A stretch of DNA of 64,000 nucleotides, from assembly GCF_024806835.1 (NCBI RefSeq), contig NZ_JANTYU010000002.1:780233-844232 (forward strand), written 5' to 3'. The notes under the pieces were generated by a model. It was not told where the DNA came from, ran no database searches, and saw only the letters and a program-made list of their open reading frames with translations. The position numbers were made by a program, and so were the translations under genes. Shown in pieces: positions 44,897 through 55,473 of this stretch. Source of the stretch: Xanthomonas sp. 3793. Lineage in GTDB: Bacteria > Pseudomonadota > Gammaproteobacteria > Xanthomonadales > Xanthomonadaceae. The stretch's first letter is position 1. Each line of letters starts with the position of its first letter.

Positions 44897-47008
44897 TCAC
44901 ATCACCGTCGCCTTGACCTTGAACACGTCCACTGCGCGGGTCAGTTCCACGGAATGGTCTTCCAGCGCACGCGCGGCGGTGCTTGCGGCCTCGACCAGGC
45001 GCACGTTTTGCTGGGTGGTTTCGTCCATCTGGGCGATGGTCTGATTCACCTGTTCGATGCCGCCGGCCTGTTCCAGCGAGGCGGCGGAGATCTGGCCCAT
45101 GATGTCGGTGACGTGCTGCACGCTGGTGACGACTTCGCCCATGGTGGTGCCGGCCTTGTGCACCAGGGCCGAGCCATCGGTCACGCGCTGTACTGAATCG
45201 TCGATCAGGCGTTTGATTTCCTTGGCGGCATCGGATGAGCGATGCGAGAGGGTACGTACTTCGGAGGCGACGACGGCAAAGCCTCGGCCTTGTTCGCCGG
45301 CGCGTGCGGCCTCGACCGCTGCATTCAACGCCAGAATATTGGTCTGGAAAGCGATACCGTCGATGACCGAGATGATGTCGGCGATACGCCTGGACGATGC
45401 TTCGATCCCGGACATGGTGTCGATCACCTGGCCGACCACATCGCGTCCTTCCGACGCGATGGTGGCGGCGCCGCGTGCGAGCTGGTTGGCGCGGCCGGCG
45501 TGCTCGGCGTTCTGCTTGACGGTGGAGGTCAGCTCTTCCATCGAGGCTGCGGTTTCTTCGAGATTGGCGGCCTGTTGTTCGCTGCGGCGCGCCAGTTCCT
45601 GATTGCCGCTGGCGATGTCCTCGGCAGCAAATCCGATGCTGTTGGAGGTCGTTTGTATCTGGCTGACGATGTCTGTCAGGCGATGCACGGTGCTGTTGGC
45701 ATCGTCGCGCATGGCGGCGAACACGCCATGGAAGTTGCCGGACATACGCACGGTCAGGTCGCCGTCGGCGATGGCGCGCAGCAGCTCGGAGAACTTGGCC
45801 AGGTTGCTGTCGGCGGTGGCCATCATGGTGTTGAGGTTGTCCACCATCAGGCGGAAATCATGTTCGAACTTTTCAGGTTGACCGCGCAGCGCGAAGTCGC
45901 CAGCACATGCGGCCTGGGTCAGTGCGTGGATTTGTGCGTTGATGGCGCGCAGGTTCTGCTTGACCTGCTGCATGGTGGTGGTGATGGCGGCTTTTTCGCC
46001 GGGGTAGTGTTCGATTTCCGGAGTCAGGTCACCGATTGCATAGCGTCCCATGACCTCGGTCATGCGCAACTGGGTCTGCACATGCGCGTGCACCAGCGCG
46101 TTGGTGTCCTGCACCATGTGCGCGTACTCGCCAGGAAATTGCTGCGCGTCGGTGCGATAGCTGATCTGGCCGGCGTCGTGACGCGCCGCCATGGTGCGTT
46201 GCGCCGATATGACATCGCGCAGGCGGCGCTGCATCTGCTGCATGGCACGCAATAGCTGGCCGGATTCGTCCTTGCCTGCCGTGGTATCGGCCGTGCCGAG
46301 GTCGCCTGCGCTGATGCGCTCGGCCAGTTGCAGTGACAGGCGCAAGGGTAGTACGACGCTGCGGGTGAGCAGCAAGGCAATCGCTGCACCCAGCAGCAGT
46401 GCGATGACGGTGGAGATCACCATCAGCATGGCGAAGCCACGTGCGGTGGCGACGGCCTGCGTGGCGGCTTGGCGGTTCTTGTGCTCTTGCAGATCGATGA
46501 AGGCGTTGATGCTGGCCAGCCAATCGATGAAGGCCGGGCGTGCTTCCTGCAGCAAGCGTTGTTCGGCATGCGGCCGGTCCGACGCGTCGCGCAATGCGCG
46601 CACCTGTGCGATCAATGGCAGGGTGCGCTGCTCGATGGATTTGATCTGTTGCAGGATTGTTTTTTCCTGCGCGTCTGTGGAGGCGGCGATCATGTCGTCG
46701 AGCGGCTGGGCGGAGCGGGCATAATCGGCGGCCAGCTTGTCGATCGATTGCTCCGCAGTGCGGCGGTCAGCCGGCGCATCCATCAGCACGACATCGCGCA
46801 AGGCGATTGCGCGGTCATGCACACTGCCACGGAAATTGATTGCGTACCGTTGCTTGACGCTGTTGACTTCATTGATGGCGGTCAATTGCCGGTCGATGCT
46901 GCGCACGCGCTGGATGCCCACCACGGTAAGGATCACCATCAGGATGATGATCGCGAGAAAGCCGAGGGACAGGCGTTGGCCAATGCGCAGGTCGGAGAGG
47001 GTGTGCAT
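44897..47008 (-). CDS. methyl-accepting chemotaxis protein
   Basis: 703-residue transmembrane chemoreceptor. TM1 lies at about 12-34 ([18 protein letters not shown]), a four-helix-bundle periplasmic sensor at about 35-188, TM2 at about 190-214 ([20 protein letters not shown]) and a HAMP domain after [12 protein letters not shown] second HAMP-like linker and a long helical stalk follow, then the signalling hairpin near 546-586 ([20 protein letters not shown], then [15 protein letters not shown]). Methylation-type heptads with Glu/Gln flank the tip ([14 protein letters not shown]). No C-terminal CheR pentapeptide is present; the ligand is unknown. The ATG at 47008 begins the conserved [13 protein letters not shown], although no clear ribosome site precedes it and the frame is open 55 codons further. 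Confidence 0.93.
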   Translation of the reverse strand: MHTLSDLRIGQRLSLGFLAIIILMVILTVVGIQRVRSIDRQLTAINEVNSVKQRYAINFRGSVHDRAIALRDVVLMDAPADRRTAEQSIDKLAADYARSAQPLDDMIAASTDAQEKTILQQIKSIEQRTLPLIAQVRALRDASDRPHAEQRLLQEARPAFIDWLASINAFIDLQEHKNRQAATQAVATARGFAMLMVISTVIALLLGAAIALLLTRSVVLPLRLSLQLAERISAGDLGTADTTAGKDESGQLLRAMQQMQRRLRDVISAQRTMAARHDAGQISYRTDAQQFPGEYAHMVQDTNALVHAHVQTQLRMTEVMGRYAIGDLTPEIEHYPGEKAAITTTMQQVKQNLRAINAQIHALTQAACAGDFALRGQPEKFEHDFRLMVDNLNTMMATADSNLAKFSELLRAIADGDLTVRMSGNFHGVFAAMRDDANSTVHRLTDIVSQIQTTSNSIGFAAEDIASGNQELARRSEQQAANLEETAASMEELTSTVKQNAEHAGRANQLARGAATIASEGRDVVGQVIDTMSGIEASSRRIADIISVIDGIAFQTNILALNAAVEAARAGEQGRGFAVVASEVRTLSHRSSDAAKEIKRLIDDSVQRVTDGSALVHKAGTTMGEVVTSVQHVTDIMGQISAASLEQAGGIEQVNQTIAQMDETTQQNVRLVEAASTAARALEDHSVELTRAVDVFKVKATVM

Positions 47009-48020
47009 AAGGAGGAGATCGGTGATCCGGAGGGCGGGGGGAATCCCGGCATGGGCAGGGATGCGGGGCAGCAGGGAGGCCTCCGACAGGGCTGCGTTGC
47101 TACCCCAATCGTGTATCGCCTCGTCCGTTAGCGACCTCATCCACTGGAACTGTACGCACCGCGCATCCGGCATTCAGGCGCCGTTGGATCGCGCTGCGGA
47201 TGCGCATGCATGGGATCGAGCGGGCGACGTTGGACGTGCGCAGCAAGATGGCGAACGGGGCCCTGCAGGGCGCCGATGCAGTGGCGGCGGCGACGCAGGC
47301 ATGGTTTGCGGTAGTTCCTGCGGTAGGTGTCGCGTGCATATTTGATATACGCGTCCTGATTCCCAGCACAGCGGCGCGATGCGTCTGTCGGCACGCACCC
47401 CGGGCGGCGGCGCGGCCGTTGCTGATCCAGCGAGTCGTCGCGAACATGCTGCTTCCGTTGGCTTCGGCGCTTGAGAGCTCCATGGCGGACTCACGCCATG
47501 TCCCGTAGCGGTGGGCGGGCAAGGGCCCCGCAGCCGGGCGCCGATCAGCGGCTCTCCCATGCCGCACCCGGAGCGGTCAAGCATGCCAAGGACAACCGAC
47601 ACCTTCCGATCTTGAAGGCGCCGAGGAAACGTCGCGAGCAATGGACGGGTGAGGTGCACTAGGGACTTGAGGGCGCCACGCAGGCGATCCGCACGGCGGA
47701 CAGGCCCGCCGCGCGGCGCGGGCTGGCAGTCGCGCACCACGTCGCCCTCGGCTAACCCACGTCCTCACACGCGGCGCAGTACCGTGGCGCCATGGCAGCG
47801 AGTGGCTGTATGGACGCCGCCTGCCGCGCGTTGGATGATGACAGTGGTGTGGGCGGTCGATCGTGCTTCCTGGCGATGCGCCGCGCGGTCTCGGGCTCTT
47901 TAATAACGGTTTGGCACAGATGCACGGATGGGTGAACAATCATCAGGGCGTAGACGGTGCGGCGACACACTTGCCTTGTGCAGGCGACCTGCATGGCGTG
48001 GCCGTGCGGATGCGCGCGGC
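47009..48020. other. kilobase without a recognisable gene
   Basis: This 1-kb gap lies between two divergently transcribed signalling genes. Open frames of 100-200 codons occur on both strands, but their translations are Arg/Pro/Ala/Cys-rich with no domains, and none has a convincing start. No terminator, tRNA or repeat is seen. It may be decayed coding DNA. Confidence 0.5.
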
Positions 48021-50879
48021 ATGATCGCTGCATTTCCGTATGGCGACAGCGCCATGGCGCAGGCGGTACGTGCATACGACTGGGCTGGCACGCCGTTGGG
48101 GCCGAGCGAGCAGTGGCCGTCGCCGTTGCGCAACGCGGTCAGCCTGATGCTCACCTCGCCAGAGAGCATGTACGTGGTATGGGGCGAGGCACTGACGTTT
48201 TTCTACAACGATGCGTATGCGCCTATCCTCGGGCCGCGTCAGCCGTATGCGCTGGGCGCGCCGCTGCGCGAGCTGTGGGCCGATGCCTGGGAGGCGGTGC
48301 GTGCGCCGATCGAGGCGGCGTTTGCCGGGAGCGCCTCGCGCTTTGAGGAAGTGCCGATCGCCATGAACCGCTACGGTGTGCCGGAAGACACCTGGTGGAC
48401 GTTTTCGTTTTCGCCGATCTATCTGGACGATGGCAGTATCGGCGGCGCGTTCTGCGTGACCAACGAGGTGACTGCGCGCAAGCTGGCGCAGACGCGGTTG
48501 GCCGACGAGCATGAGCGCTTGATCCGCTTGTTCGAGCAGGCGCCGATGTTCATGGCGTTTTTGAGCGGACCGCAGCATCGTGTGGAGTTTGCCAACCCCT
48601 GTTATTCGCGCCTGATCGGACACCGCGACGTGATCGGGCGTCCGCTCGCCGAAGCGTTGCCGGATGCGCTGGAGCAGGGTCACTTGCGCCATCTGGATGA
48701 GGTGTATCGCTCCGGGCGCGCGTACACGGCCAACGCGCTGGTGTACGACGTCCAGGCAGTGCCGGGCGGGCCGACCGAGCGACATCTGCTGGATCTGGTG
48801 TATCAACCGATTGCCGGCGCCGACGGCACGGTGTCCGGTATCTTCGTGCAAGGCTTGGACATCACCGATCGCATCAGCCTGGAACGCGCCGTGCGCGAGG
48901 CGGAGGTGCGCAACCGGCAGATCCTCGATAGCGTCATGGATTACGCGATCATCGCCACCGACATGCGCGGCCGGGTAACCTCGTGGAATGAAGGTGCGCG
49001 CCGCATACTGGGCTGGACCGAGGCCGAGATGCTCGGGCAATCGCTGGAGCGCACGTTTACTCCGGAAGATGTGGCCAATCACCAGATTCTCATCGAAGCC
49101 GCTGCAGCGCTGGAAAGCGGCAGCGGCATGGACGAGCGCTGGCATATGCGCAAATCCGGCGAGCGGTTCTGGGCCAATGGGTCGCTGATGGTGCTGCGCG
49201 AAGAAACCGGCGCGGCGATCGGCTTTGTCAAAGTGCTGCGCGACCGCACCGCCGAGCGCCTGGCCAGCGAGGCCTTGATCAAAAGCGAGCGCCGGCTGGA
49301 CGCCTTGGTACGCGCGTCGTCGCAAGCGATCTTTTCCGCCACTGCGAGCTGGAGTGCGTTGCGCCTGCATGCGGGCGACGGCTTGCTGGACGATGGTCGT
49401 CCGGCAAATGCGCACTGGCAGCAGGAATGGATTCATCCGGACGATCGTGCACCGTTGCTGGAAGCCATCGATACTGCGATCGGCGACAAGGCTGCCCTGG
49501 AGCTGGAGCTGCGCGTGCTCGACAGACAGCAGCGGGTGCGCTGGACGCTGTTGCGTGCAGTGCCGTTGCTGGATGCGCAGGGCGGGATCGAGGAGTGGTT
49601 CGGCACCGCCTCGGACGTCAGCGACAGACGCGCGGCCGAAGAGCAACTGCGCTTGCTGACCGAGACCCTGGAAGAACGCGTGCGCGAGCGGAGTGCGGCG
49701 TTGCTGCTGGCCGAAGAAAAACTGCGCCAGAGTCAAAAGATGGAAGCGGTCGGGCAGCTCACCGGTGGCCTGGCGCACGACTTCAACAATCTGCTGACCT
49801 CCATCACAGTGGGGCTGGAGCTGCTGCAGGCACGCGTGGAGCAGGGCAAGTACGACCGGCTGGAACGCTATGTGGAAATGGCGCAGACAAGCGCCGCGCG
49901 CGCTACTGCGTTGACGCAACGCCTGCTGGCATTTTCGCGCCGGCAGACGCTGGCCCCCAGTGCCCTGGAAGTGGACGCCCTGGTGCACGGCATGCGCGAG
50001 ATTATCTCGCGGACACTGGGGCCATCGATCACCTTGCAGGTGACGCCGGCGCCGCAGCCGTGGAAGGTGCTGGTGGACGCGCCGCAGCTGGAGAACGCGC
50101 TGCTCAATCTGTGCATCAATGCGCGCGATGCCATGCCCGACGGCGGCGAACTCACCATCAGCCTGCACAATCGCTCGCTGGATTCGGCTGCCGCGCTGCC
50201 GCTGGATCTGCCGCCTGGCGATTACGTCTGCCTGAGCGTGCAGGACACCGGCACCGGCATGACCGACGAGGTCATGTCCAAGGTGTTCGAGCCGTTTTTC
50301 ACCACCAAACCGATCGGGCAGGGCACCGGTCTGGGATTGTCGATGATCTACGGGTTTACTCGGCAGTCCGGCGGCCATGTGCGTATCGATTCGGAAGTGG
50401 GCGTGGGCACCACCATGGCGCTGTATCTGCCGCGGTTCACTGGCGCGCATGCGCAGGACCATGCGGTGGCAGCACCGGAACAGCTGCAGTGCGCCGACGT
50501 ACGCAGTTGCACCGTGTTGCTGGTGGAGGATGAAATCGCGATCCGTACCCTGATTTCCGAGGTGCTCACCGAGGCCGGTTATCACGTCATCGAAGCGGCC
50601 GAAGGCAGTGCCGCGGTGGAGCGCTTGCGCTCGTTGGAGCCGATCGATGTGTTGGTCACCGATGTCGGCCTGACCGGCGGCTTGAACGGGCGCCAGGTGG
50701 CCGATGCCGGCCGGCAATACCGGCCAACGCTGCCGGTGTTGTTCGTGACCGGCTATGCGGCAACCGCGGCAGTAGGCGCTGGGCAGCTGGACGACGGCAT
50801 GGAAGTGTTGACCAAACCGTTCCTGGCGGCCGAGCTGAAGCTGCGCGTGTTGCAGTTGCTGGCGCGGCAGTTGTCATGA
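48021..50879 (+). CDS. PAS-domain hybrid histidine kinase with receiver
   Basis: 952-residue soluble sensor kinase with no membrane segments. The N-terminal half contains a GAF/PAS-like first domain (AYDWAGTPLGPSEQWPSPLR, typical of this kinase family) and two or three PAS domains (ILDSVMDYAIIATDMRGRVT, SWNEGARRILGWTEAEMLG). The kinase core has the H-box AVGQLTGGLAHDFNNLLTSI (His586), N-box LCINARDAMPDGG, G1 VQDTGTGMTDE and G2 GQGTGLGLSMIYG. A C-terminal receiver has phospho-Asp881 (VTDVGLTGG) and Lys932. It is a HWE-like/NtrB-type 'HDFNN' kinase. Start at ATG 48021 is preferred; GTG-like starts upstream or ATG 48054 are possible. It heads a signalling cluster reaching 55248. Confidence 0.9.
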   Translation: MIAAFPYGDSAMAQAVRAYDWAGTPLGPSEQWPSPLRNAVSLMLTSPESMYVVWGEALTFFYNDAYAPILGPRQPYALGAPLRELWADAWEAVRAPIEAAFAGSASRFEEVPIAMNRYGVPEDTWWTFSFSPIYLDDGSIGGAFCVTNEVTARKLAQTRLADEHERLIRLFEQAPMFMAFLSGPQHRVEFANPCYSRLIGHRDVIGRPLAEALPDALEQGHLRHLDEVYRSGRAYTANALVYDVQAVPGGPTERHLLDLVYQPIAGADGTVSGIFVQGLDITDRISLERAVREAEVRNRQILDSVMDYAIIATDMRGRVTSWNEGARRILGWTEAEMLGQSLERTFTPEDVANHQILIEAAAALESGSGMDERWHMRKSGERFWANGSLMVLREETGAAIGFVKVLRDRTAERLASEALIKSERRLDALVRASSQAIFSATASWSALRLHAGDGLLDDGRPANAHWQQEWIHPDDRAPLLEAIDTAIGDKAALELELRVLDRQQRVRWTLLRAVPLLDAQGGIEEWFGTASDVSDRRAAEEQLRLLTETLEERVRERSAALLLAEEKLRQSQKMEAVGQLTGGLAHDFNNLLTSITVGLELLQARVEQGKYDRLERYVEMAQTSAARATALTQRLLAFSRRQTLAPSALEVDALVHGMREIISRTLGPSITLQVTPAPQPWKVLVDAPQLENALLNLCINARDAMPDGGELTISLHNRSLDSAAALPLDLPPGDYVCLSVQDTGTGMTDEVMSKVFEPFFTTKPIGQGTGLGLSMIYGFTRQSGGHVRIDSEVGVGTTMALYLPRFTGAHAQDHAVAAPEQLQCADVRSCTVLLVEDEIAIRTLISEVLTEAGYHVIEAAEGSAAVERLRSLEPIDVLVTDVGLTGGLNGRQVADAGRQYRPTLPVLFVTGYAATAAVGAGQLDDGMEVLTKPFLAAELKLRVLQLLARQLS

Positions 50880-51039
50880 TGCGGCGGCAGTGTCGGCAGC
50901 ACCGCCGCCGCTGGCATCGGGCGGGCAGCCGGGCTGCTGACGCCCGTATCAAGCGCCAGGTGCGGTGCTTGCCATCGCCCGGCCAGCGCGTGCTATGGGC
51001 TGGCCTTGCAGCGCTTGGGATCGCCGCGGCTGCGCCCGG

Positions 51040-51426
51040 TTACAGCGCCGTCTCCACGATGCCCAGCAAGTCGCGCAATGAAAACGGCTTGGTCAGCAAG
51101 CGCATGCCGGTATCGAGAAAATCCGTGCGCTTGGCGCTGACGCCTGCATAGCCGGTCATGAAAATGATCGGCAGCGCGGGATACAAGCGCCGTGCATTGT
51201 CTGCCAGGTCGCGCCCGTTCATGCCTGGCAGGCAGATATCGGACAGCAGCAGGTCGAACGGGCAGGCCATGGTGAGCTGCTCCATGGCCTGTTCGGCGTC
51301 GGCAGATACCACGACCTGGTAACCCTCATCGCAGAGGATATCCGCAGTCATCGCGCGAATGGCGTCGTCGTCTTCTACCAACAGAATGCGTGCGTTACAT
51401 GGTGCGTCGTTCACCGCGATCCTCAA
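51040..51426 (-). CDS. stand-alone response-regulator receiver
   Basis: 128-residue CheY-like protein with only a receiver domain: acidic pocket ILLVEDDDAI, phospho-acceptor Asp63 in LLLSDICLPGMNG, Thr/Ser switch IIFMTGYAG and Lys113 in LTKPF. No output domain, so it probably acts by protein-protein contact or as a phosphate relay or sink. It is closely similar to the receiver domains at the ends of the two neighbouring hybrid kinases, suggesting a shared origin or phosphotransfer between them. It is on the opposite strand to both. Confidence 0.92.
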   Translation of the reverse strand: MRIAVNDAPCNARILLVEDDDAIRAMTADILCDEGYQVVVSADAEQAMEQLTMACPFDLLLSDICLPGMNGRDLADNARRLYPALPIIFMTGYAGVSAKRTDFLDTGMRLLTKPFSLRDLLGIVETAL

Positions 51427-51674
51427 GCGATCGCAACAACGCGACCTACTTCACTGTCGAGGCTATGCGTGCGCCCGTGACGAATGTGTCGGAGTTGTCA
51501 CACCTGGCGGCAAGACGCGCAGCATAGTGCCGATCCTGCGAGACGGCGCGCCGCGAAAATAGCGACGGCTGTCGCGACGAAAGGCAGCCCGCGGGCACGG
51601 TGGGTCAGGCCAGGCAAGCTGATCAGTTCAGTCGTTGGCAGCGGGCGATCGCGGGCGCGTGTTAACTTAACGGT

Positions 51675-53189
51675 ATGAAAAACGTGAAGCCGATGATCGC
51701 AAACCGCATCACCACCGGGACGACGGGGCTTGACACCATCCTCCGCGGAGGATTGCCGGCCAACCGGCTCTACCTGCTCGAAGGCCAGCCGGGCTCCGGC
51801 AAGACCACGCTGGCGTTGCAGTTCCTGCTCGATGGCGCAGCCAAGGGCGAAAGCTGCCTGTATGTCACCTTGTCCGAGACCATCGACGAGCTCAACGAGG
51901 TCGCCGCTTCGCACGAATGGTCGCTGAAAGCCTTGCACATCTTCGAGCTGGCCTCGGCTGAAGCGTTTCTCGGCGACGGGCGCCAGCAGTCCATCCTGCA
52001 TCCGTGGGAAATGGAACTGGATGGCACGATCAAGCTGATCCAGGCCGAGGTCGATCGAGTCAAGCCGACCCGCGTGGTGTTCGACTCGTTGTCCGAACTG
52101 CGTCTGTTGGCGCAGGATTCGTTGCGTTACCGGCGGCAGGTGCTGGCGCTGAAGCAGTTCTTTGCACCGCGCAACATCACCGTCTTTCTGGTCGACGACC
52201 TCACCGACGAGAACGGTCAGCGCGATGCGCACCTGCACAGCCTGTGCCACGGCGTGATCTCGCTGGAACGCATGACGCTGGATTTCGGCGCAGCACGCCG
52301 GCGCATGCAGGTGCAGAAATTGCGCGGGGTCAATTTCATTGCCGGCTATCACGACATCACCATCGTCACCGGTGGCATGCGGATCTATCCACGCCTGATC
52401 GCGGCCGATCATCACGTCCCGTTTGTCGGCCAGGCGGTGCCCAGCGGAGTGGAACGTATCGATGCGCTGCTGCACGGCGGCCCCTTGCGCGGCACCAGCA
52501 CCTTGCTGACCGGGCCTGCCGGCTCTGGCAAGACCAATGTCGCCCTGCAATATGTCAGCGCGGCCTGCGAGCGAGGCGAGCATTGCTGCGTGCTGCAGTT
52601 CGACGAGCGCACCGGCACGTTGTTGACGCGTGCCGAAAACCTGGGCATGGATCTGCGCAAGCATCTGGCCTCGGGCATGCTGGAGCTGCACCAGATGGAC
52701 CCGTCCGAGCTGACGCCCGGCGAGTTCGCCTGGGCGGTGCGCGAAAGCGTGGAGATGCGCAACTGCCGCATCCTGGTGATCGACAGCCTCAACGGCTATC
52801 TGTCGTCGATGCCGCAGGAAAAGCAGTTGATGCTGCAGATGCACGAGTTGCTGTCCTACCTGAACCAGAGCGGCGTGACCACGTTCCTGATCAATCCGCA
52901 GCATGGTCTGGTGGGAACGATGTCGACCGGCAATCTCAATATCTCCTACATGGCCGATACGGTCATCTTGTTCCGCTTCTTCGAAGCCCAAGGGCGGATC
53001 CGCAAGGCGCTGTCGGTGATCAAGAACCGCAGTGGCGCGCATGAGGATTCGATTCGCGAGATGCGCATCAATAGCAGCGGCCTGCATTTGAGCGAGCCGC
53101 TGGAGAAGTTCCATGGTGTGCTGACCGGCACCCCGCAGTTTGTCGGAGACGGCACGCCGTTGCTGGATCGTGCGCTTGACCAGCCGTGA
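51675..53189 (+). CDS. KaiC-like double RecA-fold ATPase
   Basis: 504 residues made of two KaiC/RadA-like ATPase domains. Walker A motifs are GQPGSGKTT (37-45) and GPAGSGKTN (280-288); Walker B-like strands are RVVFDSLSELRLL and ILVIDSLNGYLSS. The first has SETIDEL and the second DERTGTLL at the catalytic-Glu loop. In cyanobacterial KaiC the autophosphorylated pair is Ser431-Thr432 in HISTITDT; the equivalent here is NISYMADT, so Ser is kept and Thr is Tyr (manual alignment). KaiA and KaiB genes are absent. The overlap with a hybrid histidine kinase and the nearby receiver suggest a role in signalling or stress adaptation rather than a full clock. Confidence 0.92.
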   Translation: MKNVKPMIANRITTGTTGLDTILRGGLPANRLYLLEGQPGSGKTTLALQFLLDGAAKGESCLYVTLSETIDELNEVAASHEWSLKALHIFELASAEAFLGDGRQQSILHPWEMELDGTIKLIQAEVDRVKPTRVVFDSLSELRLLAQDSLRYRRQVLALKQFFAPRNITVFLVDDLTDENGQRDAHLHSLCHGVISLERMTLDFGAARRRMQVQKLRGVNFIAGYHDITIVTGGMRIYPRLIAADHHVPFVGQAVPSGVERIDALLHGGPLRGTSTLLTGPAGSGKTNVALQYVSAACERGEHCCVLQFDERTGTLLTRAENLGMDLRKHLASGMLELHQMDPSELTPGEFAWAVRESVEMRNCRILVIDSLNGYLSSMPQEKQLMLQMHELLSYLNQSGVTTFLINPQHGLVGTMSTGNLNISYMADTVILFRFFEAQGRIRKALSVIKNRSGAHEDSIREMRINSSGLHLSEPLEKFHGVLTGTPQFVGDGTPLLDRALDQP

Positions 53190-55248
53190 AGCGGATGGCT
53201 CGGTCGTCCACATCATTGCGCCGTTCGGTCGCGATGCGGAGAGTATTGCGGCCATCGTTGGTGAGCGTGGGCTGACGCGCCGGGTCTATGGCGCCTTGGC
53301 GGCCCTGGCCGGCGACCTGCTCGACAGTTCCGGCGTGGTGGTGCTGACCGAAGAAGCCGTCCGCGGCGATCTGCAGCAGTTGCAGCAGATCCTGCAGGGT
53401 CAGGCGGCGTGGTCGGATATTCCCTTCGTGCTGTTGCGCGCGCCGCGCGGCAGCCAGCACGGTCGACGGGTGAGCTTGCCTGCCGAGATGACCAATGTCA
53501 TCGAGCTGGAGCGGCCGCTGAGTTCGTCGTCGTTGTTGAGCGCGATTTTCAACGCGTTGCGGTCGCGACAGAAACAGTTCGTGATCCGCGACCAGATGGC
53601 CGAGCTGGCCGAAGGCCGCGCCGCATTGGCGTTGAGCGAAGCCGAGCTGCGCCGGGTCACCGACGCGTTGCCGGTGTTGATCGCCTTCATCGACAAGCAT
53701 CTGGTGTATCGCTTCGCCAATCGCTCTTACGAAGACTGGATCGGGATTCCGCCGCAGGACGTGATCGGAAGGCCGCTGGTGGATGTGATGGGGCCTGCGG
53801 TCGTGGCCGAGCGGCGCGCCTGGATCGAAGCAGCGCTGGCCGGCCAGGCGTTGACCGTGGAAGCGAGCTGGCCGCATGCCGATGGACGCCGCCGCGATGC
53901 AGAGATCCGCTACATGCCGCGCCTGGATGCCGATGGCAAGGTGGATGGGTTTCATGTATTTGCCACCGACATCACCGCACGTGCATTGGCAATGGAATCG
54001 ATCCAGGAGCAGGCCAACGTGCTGGAGGCCAAGGTGGCCGAGCGCACCGCCGAGCTGCAGCAGCAGATGCTGGCGCGCGAGTCCAGTGAGGCCGCGCTGC
54101 GTCAGGCGCAGAAGATGGAAGCCGTGGGCCAGTTGACCGGCGGCATTGCGCACGACTTCAACAACATGCTGACCGGCATCCTGTCTGCCCTGGATCTGGC
54201 GCGCCTGCGTATCGACCAGGGGCGCACCGAGGGACTTGGGCGGTTTCTGGATGTGGCCTCGGCGTCGGCCTTGCGCGCGGCCGCACTGACCCAGCGCCTG
54301 CTGGCGTTCTCGCGCCGGCAGTCGTTGCAGGCGCGGCATCTGCAGTTGAACGATCTGGTGCTGTCGTTGCAGGAATTGCTGGCGCGCACGCTGGGCGAGT
54401 CGGTGCGCCTGGAAGCGGACCTTTGCGATGCGCTGCCGCAGGCGTATGTCGACGAGAACCAGCTGGAAAGCGCATTGATCAACCTGGCCATCAACGCCCG
54501 CGATGCCATGCCGGATGGCGGCCAGTTGCGCATTGCTACCCGGCATCTGCATGTCGACGAACACCGGCTCGAACTTGGCCGCGGCATTACCCTGGCGCCG
54601 GGCGATTACGTCGTGGTGTCGGTGGCCGACACCGGCACCGGCATGCCGGCGGATGTGCTGGAGCGCGTGTTCGAGCCGTTTTACACCACCAAGCCGATCG
54701 GGCAGGGCACCGGCCTGGGCATGTCGATGATCTATGGCTTCATGCAGCAGTCCAACGGACAGGTCTGGGTGGAGTCGCAGGTGGGCGCAGGCACCACGGT
54801 CAGCCTGTATCTGCCGGCCGGTGCGGAAGCGCAGAGCGTGGCGACCGGGCCCCAGATCGGAGCAGTGGTAGCCGGGCAGGGGCAGCAGGTGCTGGTGGTG
54901 GAAGACGACGAACAGGTGCGCCTGCTGGTGACCGAGCTGCTTGGCGAGTTGGGTTATGAGGCGGAGGTGGTCGCCGATGCCGACGCCGCGCTGCCGATCC
55001 TGGCATCGCAGCGACGGATCGACCTGCTGGTCACCGACGTCGGCCTGCCCGGGCTCAATGGGCGACAACTGGCCGAGATCGCGCGCCAGTCGCGCCGCGA
55101 CCTGCCGGTGATCTTCATGACCGGTTATGCGGAAACCGCACGCGACCGCGGCGAATTTCTTGCCGAAGGCATGAGCATGATCGCCAAGCCGTTTACGCTG
55201 GGCGAGTTCAGTGGAAAATTGCACGAGGTGTTGGGGCCGTCGTCCTGA
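53140..55248 (+). CDS. hybrid histidine kinase overlapping the KaiC-like gene
   Basis: 702 residues by the longest start (TTG 53140, overlapping the kaiC-like gene by 50 bases); GTG 53170 (overlap 20) is also good. The N-terminal 130 residues resemble a degenerate receiver-like domain (VVHIIAPFGRDAESIAAIVG). Then come a coiled coil, a PAS domain (LRRVTDALPVLIAFIDKHLV), and a kinase core with AVGQLTGGIAHDFNNMLTGI (His338), NLAINARDAMPDGG, VADTGTGMPAD and GQGTGLGMSMIYG. The C-terminal receiver has phospho-Asp633 (VTDVGLPGLNG). KaiC-linked kinases with this architecture occur in several proteobacteria. Tight coupling indicates that KaiC and kinase act in one pathway. Confidence 0.9.
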   Translation: MSETARRCWIVRLTSREADGSVVHIIAPFGRDAESIAAIVGERGLTRRVYGALAALAGDLLDSSGVVVLTEEAVRGDLQQLQQILQGQAAWSDIPFVLLRAPRGSQHGRRVSLPAEMTNVIELERPLSSSSLLSAIFNALRSRQKQFVIRDQMAELAEGRAALALSEAELRRVTDALPVLIAFIDKHLVYRFANRSYEDWIGIPPQDVIGRPLVDVMGPAVVAERRAWIEAALAGQALTVEASWPHADGRRRDAEIRYMPRLDADGKVDGFHVFATDITARALAMESIQEQANVLEAKVAERTAELQQQMLARESSEAALRQAQKMEAVGQLTGGIAHDFNNMLTGILSALDLARLRIDQGRTEGLGRFLDVASASALRAAALTQRLLAFSRRQSLQARHLQLNDLVLSLQELLARTLGESVRLEADLCDALPQAYVDENQLESALINLAINARDAMPDGGQLRIATRHLHVDEHRLELGRGITLAPGDYVVVSVADTGTGMPADVLERVFEPFYTTKPIGQGTGLGMSMIYGFMQQSNGQVWVESQVGAGTTVSLYLPAGAEAQSVATGPQIGAVVAGQGQQVLVVEDDEQVRLLVTELLGELGYEAEVVADADAALPILASQRRIDLLVTDVGLPGLNGRQLAEIARQSRRDLPVIFMTGYAETARDRGEFLAEGMSMIAKPFTLGEFSGKLHEVLGPSS

Positions 55249-55473
55249 GCGAGGCAGGTGCGGCATCTGCCGCAGTGCTGGCTCAACGTTTCTGGGTAGC
55301 CGCGTCGACTGCCTTCATCCAGGTGCGGGCTGCGCAGGCAAGCTCGCGCACCGCGCTTTGGCCTGGTCGGCTGCGTCGGCGTGCCGCCGCTGCGCACCAT
55401 GACCGCTGGCGATGGACTCTGCGGGCTCAGATCGCCGTCCCGGGTGCGCCTGCAGGTCTGTGCGCCGGTGTTT

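Noticed and set aside
47943..50717. Minus-strand frame of 924 codons opposite the first hybrid kinase
   Set aside because: Antisense artefact; the plus strand encodes a complete kinase with all motifs.
51675..53189. Full cyanobacterial-type clock locus
   Set aside because: No kaiA or kaiB nearby and the phosphorylation pair is altered; only KaiC-like homology is supported.
53068..55266. Minus-strand frame of about 730 codons opposite the second hybrid kinase
   Set aside because: Antisense artefact of the same kind; no signals of translation.
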